NCBI GenBank assembly: GCA_047602365.1
Contig: JASGHM010000002.1
Span: forward strand, 2,507,708 to 2,571,707
DNA: 64,000 nt
Reading direction: 5' to 3'
From: Piscinibacter sp047602365
GTDB lineage: Bacteria; Pseudomonadota; Gammaproteobacteria; Burkholderiales; Burkholderiaceae_C
Part shown: one piece after another, positions 62,591 through 64,000 of the stretch
How positions within the stretch are numbered: the stretch's first letter is position 1
How the letters are laid out: each line of letters starts with the position of its first letter
Translations under genes and position numbers: made by a program
The notes under the pieces: generated by a model
What the model saw: only the letters and a program-made list of their open reading frames with translations
What the model was told of the DNA's origin: nothing
Databases searched by the model: none

Positions 62591-63949
62591 TCAGAACTGG
62601 AAGGCCAGGCGCAGGCCGCCCCAGTGGCGACCGCCGACCACGATCGGCGCCGCCACTTCCTTCATCACGACGAAGCGGCCGCCGCCCATGTCGCGGCGGT
62701 AGGTCTGCAGCAGGAACGGCCGCTGGTTGCGCGCCGAGGCCAGGCCGGTGCGGTCGTTGAAGATGCGCCGCCAGCGGCTGTTGGCGGTGTTCCACACCGG
62801 ATCGCCGGCGCGCTGCGGCTGGCAGTACTTCTGGTTGTGCGTCGCGACGTAACCGTTGCGGTCCACCGCGATGCAGTAGACGACCTTCGGGCTGAGCGCC
62901 AGCAGGGGCTCCTGCACCTGCGGGAACAGGCGGTCGGCCATCGCGATGAAGCGGGTCGTGTGCTGCTGCGGGTCGCTGCCAGCCATGGGCTGGTAGGCCT
63001 CGTCGAACAGGTCGGCCATCGTGGTGCTGCCGGTGCGCAGCGCACCCTCGAGCAGCTGCGAGATCTGCGCCGCGGCGTTTTGCGCCGCCGCGATGAAGGG
63101 TGTGTCCTCGGTCTCGATGCCGCAGCGTGCGACCGTCTCGATCATCTGCTCGGAGACACGCAGGAAGGACTCGCTGCGCGCCATCGCCGAGTCGAGCGCC
63201 TTGCCGGTGGCATGCATCTCGCCTTCGATCCCACCCATGCGCTCGCCCAGGTCGGCGCAGATCGTGCGGCTGCCGTCGGCAGCCGCGTCGATGCGGCCCA
63301 CGCCGGCCTGCACGTCGGCCAGCGCGCGGTGGAAGGCACCCTGCTGCGCGGCACCGGGCTCGCTGCGGATCTCGGTGGCCAGCGCCTCGATGCGTGTGTT
63401 CAGCTCGGCCACCGTGCTCATGATCTGCTTGGCGCTGGCGTCGACCTTCGCCGCCAGGTCCTTGACCGCGTCGGCGACGACGCCGAAGCCGCGGCCGGCC
63501 TCGCCGGCGCGTTTGGCCTCGACCGAGGCGTTGAACGCCACCAGCCGGGTCTGCAGCGCGATCTGCGTGATGCCGCCGGCGGCATCGGCCACCTGGCGCA
63601 GCGTCGCGACGATCGCCGCGACTTCCTGGCCCACGCCCTCGACCGCCTCGCGGGCGCGTTCCACCGCACCCAGGCTGGCCTGCGTGGTCTGGCCGATCGC
63701 CTGCTGCGCCTGCGTGACCTCCTGGACGCGCCGCGCCAGCGCCGAGACCGCCTGCGCACTGCGCTGGGCGGCCTTGGTGGTGTCGTCGATCACGCCGCGC
63801 ACCTCGGCGGCCTCGCGGCCCATCGAGCTGGCGCCTTCGGAGATCGCGCGCACTGCGGCGAGCAGGGTCGCCGCGTCGGCACCTTCCGTCGCCGGCGGTA
63901 CCGCCGCCGGCTCCTCGGCGCCATCGCGCCGGCGAAGCAGACTCAACAT
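62591..63949 (-). CDS. Soluble methyl-accepting chemotaxis protein with C-terminal sensor domain
   Basis: The 452-residue receptor has no membrane span. The helical signalling domain occupies about residues 25-260 with the hairpin tip FNASVEAKRAGEAGRGFGVVADAVKDLA. The C-terminal domain (about 285-450) is PAS/Cache-like with CIAVDRNGYVATHNQKYCQP and RFVVMKEVAAPIVVGGRHWGGLR. The reversed order (signalling first) is unlike membrane receptors. It may work with the CheR/CheD/CheB encoded at 11-13.6 kb. GGAGGT precedes the ATG. Confidence 0.9.
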   Translation of the reverse strand: MLSLLRRRDGAEEPAAVPPATEGADAATLLAAVRAISEGASSMGREAAEVRGVIDDTTKAAQRSAQAVSALARRVQEVTQAQQAIGQTTQASLGAVERAREAVEGVGQEVAAIVATLRQVADAAGGITQIALQTRLVAFNASVEAKRAGEAGRGFGVVADAVKDLAAKVDASAKQIMSTVAELNTRIEALATEIRSEPGAAQQGAFHRALADVQAGVGRIDAAADGSRTICADLGERMGGIEGEMHATGKALDSAMARSESFLRVSEQMIETVARCGIETEDTPFIAAAQNAAAQISQLLEGALRTGSTTMADLFDEAYQPMAGSDPQQHTTRFIAMADRLFPQVQEPLLALSPKVVYCIAVDRNGYVATHNQKYCQPQRAGDPVWNTANSRWRRIFNDRTGLASARNQRPFLLQTYRRDMGGGRFVVMKEVAAPIVVGGRHWGGLRLAFQF

Positions 63950-63969
63950 CGCTGACCTCCGGGTCCGGT

Positions 63970-64000
63970 TCAGTACTCGCGCAGCTTCACGCGCAGCCGC
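63970..64000 (-). CDS. 3' end of a gene cut by the window edge
   Basis: Only the last 9 codons and a TGA (63970-63972) are visible, reading RLRVKLREY. It lies 20 bases upstream of the MCP ATG on the same strand. Too short to identify. Confidence 0.35.
   Translation of the reverse strand, partial: RLRVKLREY

Overview
The window is about 70% G+C, with tightly packed genes, many 4-base start/stop overlaps and frequent GTG starts. Gene orders such as hemC-hemD-hemX-hemY beside ppc, argH-algZ-algR, rph-rdgB-hemW and yicC-gmk-rpoZ-spoT point to a betaproteobacterium of the order Burkholderiales, probably near the Rubrivivax/Leptothrix group. This placement is inferred from gene content, not from a marker-gene search. 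No insertion sequence, prophage, CRISPR array or rRNA was seen. The only clearly interspersed repeat is a short palindromic one near 16.8 kb.

Layout. 1-9 kb: end of a serralysin-type metalloprotease, tRNA-Ser(CGA), a hydratase, serS, bacterioferritin divergent from feoAB over a shared Fur-like site, then ispH-fkpB and radC-smr. 9-13.6 kb: an operon of a GGDEF protein, a FlhG/MinD-like ATPase and a truncated globin, facing cheR-cheD-cheB, which has a candidate sigma-28 promoter. 13.6-21.3 kb: DUF1127 protein and LysR regulator, rph-rdgB-hemW, a membrane GGDEF protein, a PP2C phosphatase and a Ser/Thr kinase. 21.3-26 kb: yicC-gmk-rpoZ-spoT and greB. 26-32.4 kb: accessory metabolism (FAD oxidoreductase, tartrate dehydrogenase, SDR, cystathionine lyase, dienelactone hydrolase, DksA-like protein). 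32.4-41.4 kb: HtrA-like lipoprotein, an OmpR-type regulator with a hybrid kinase, a Crp/Fnr regulator next to a degenerate carbamoyltransferase, NAD isocitrate dehydrogenase, a methyltransferase and a CysB-type regulator. 41.5-46.5 kb: a copper-handling cluster. 46.5-58.3 kb: tRNA-Arg(ACG), hemYXDC, ppc, algRZ and argH. 58.3-64 kb: two DUF5666 lipoprotein genes around a DUF6502 gene, a membrane methyltransferase, a chemoreceptor and the 3' end of one more gene.

Three things stand out. First, six +1 frame breaks disrupt five genes (ispH, radC, spoT, hemD and a methyltransferase). All are explained by one extra base, mostly G or C, which suggests consensus errors rather than biology. Second, the DUF5666-DUF6502-DUF5666 locus has a promoter whose 17-bp spacer is filled by one of two near-identical palindromes. 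It is the best candidate here for an undescribed regulated system. Third, a shortened ornithine-carbamoyltransferase relative that has lost the phosphate-binding and HCLP motifs lies behind an FNR-type site beside a Crp/Fnr gene lacking the cysteine cluster.

All functional calls come from reading translations and motifs by eye. No database search was run.
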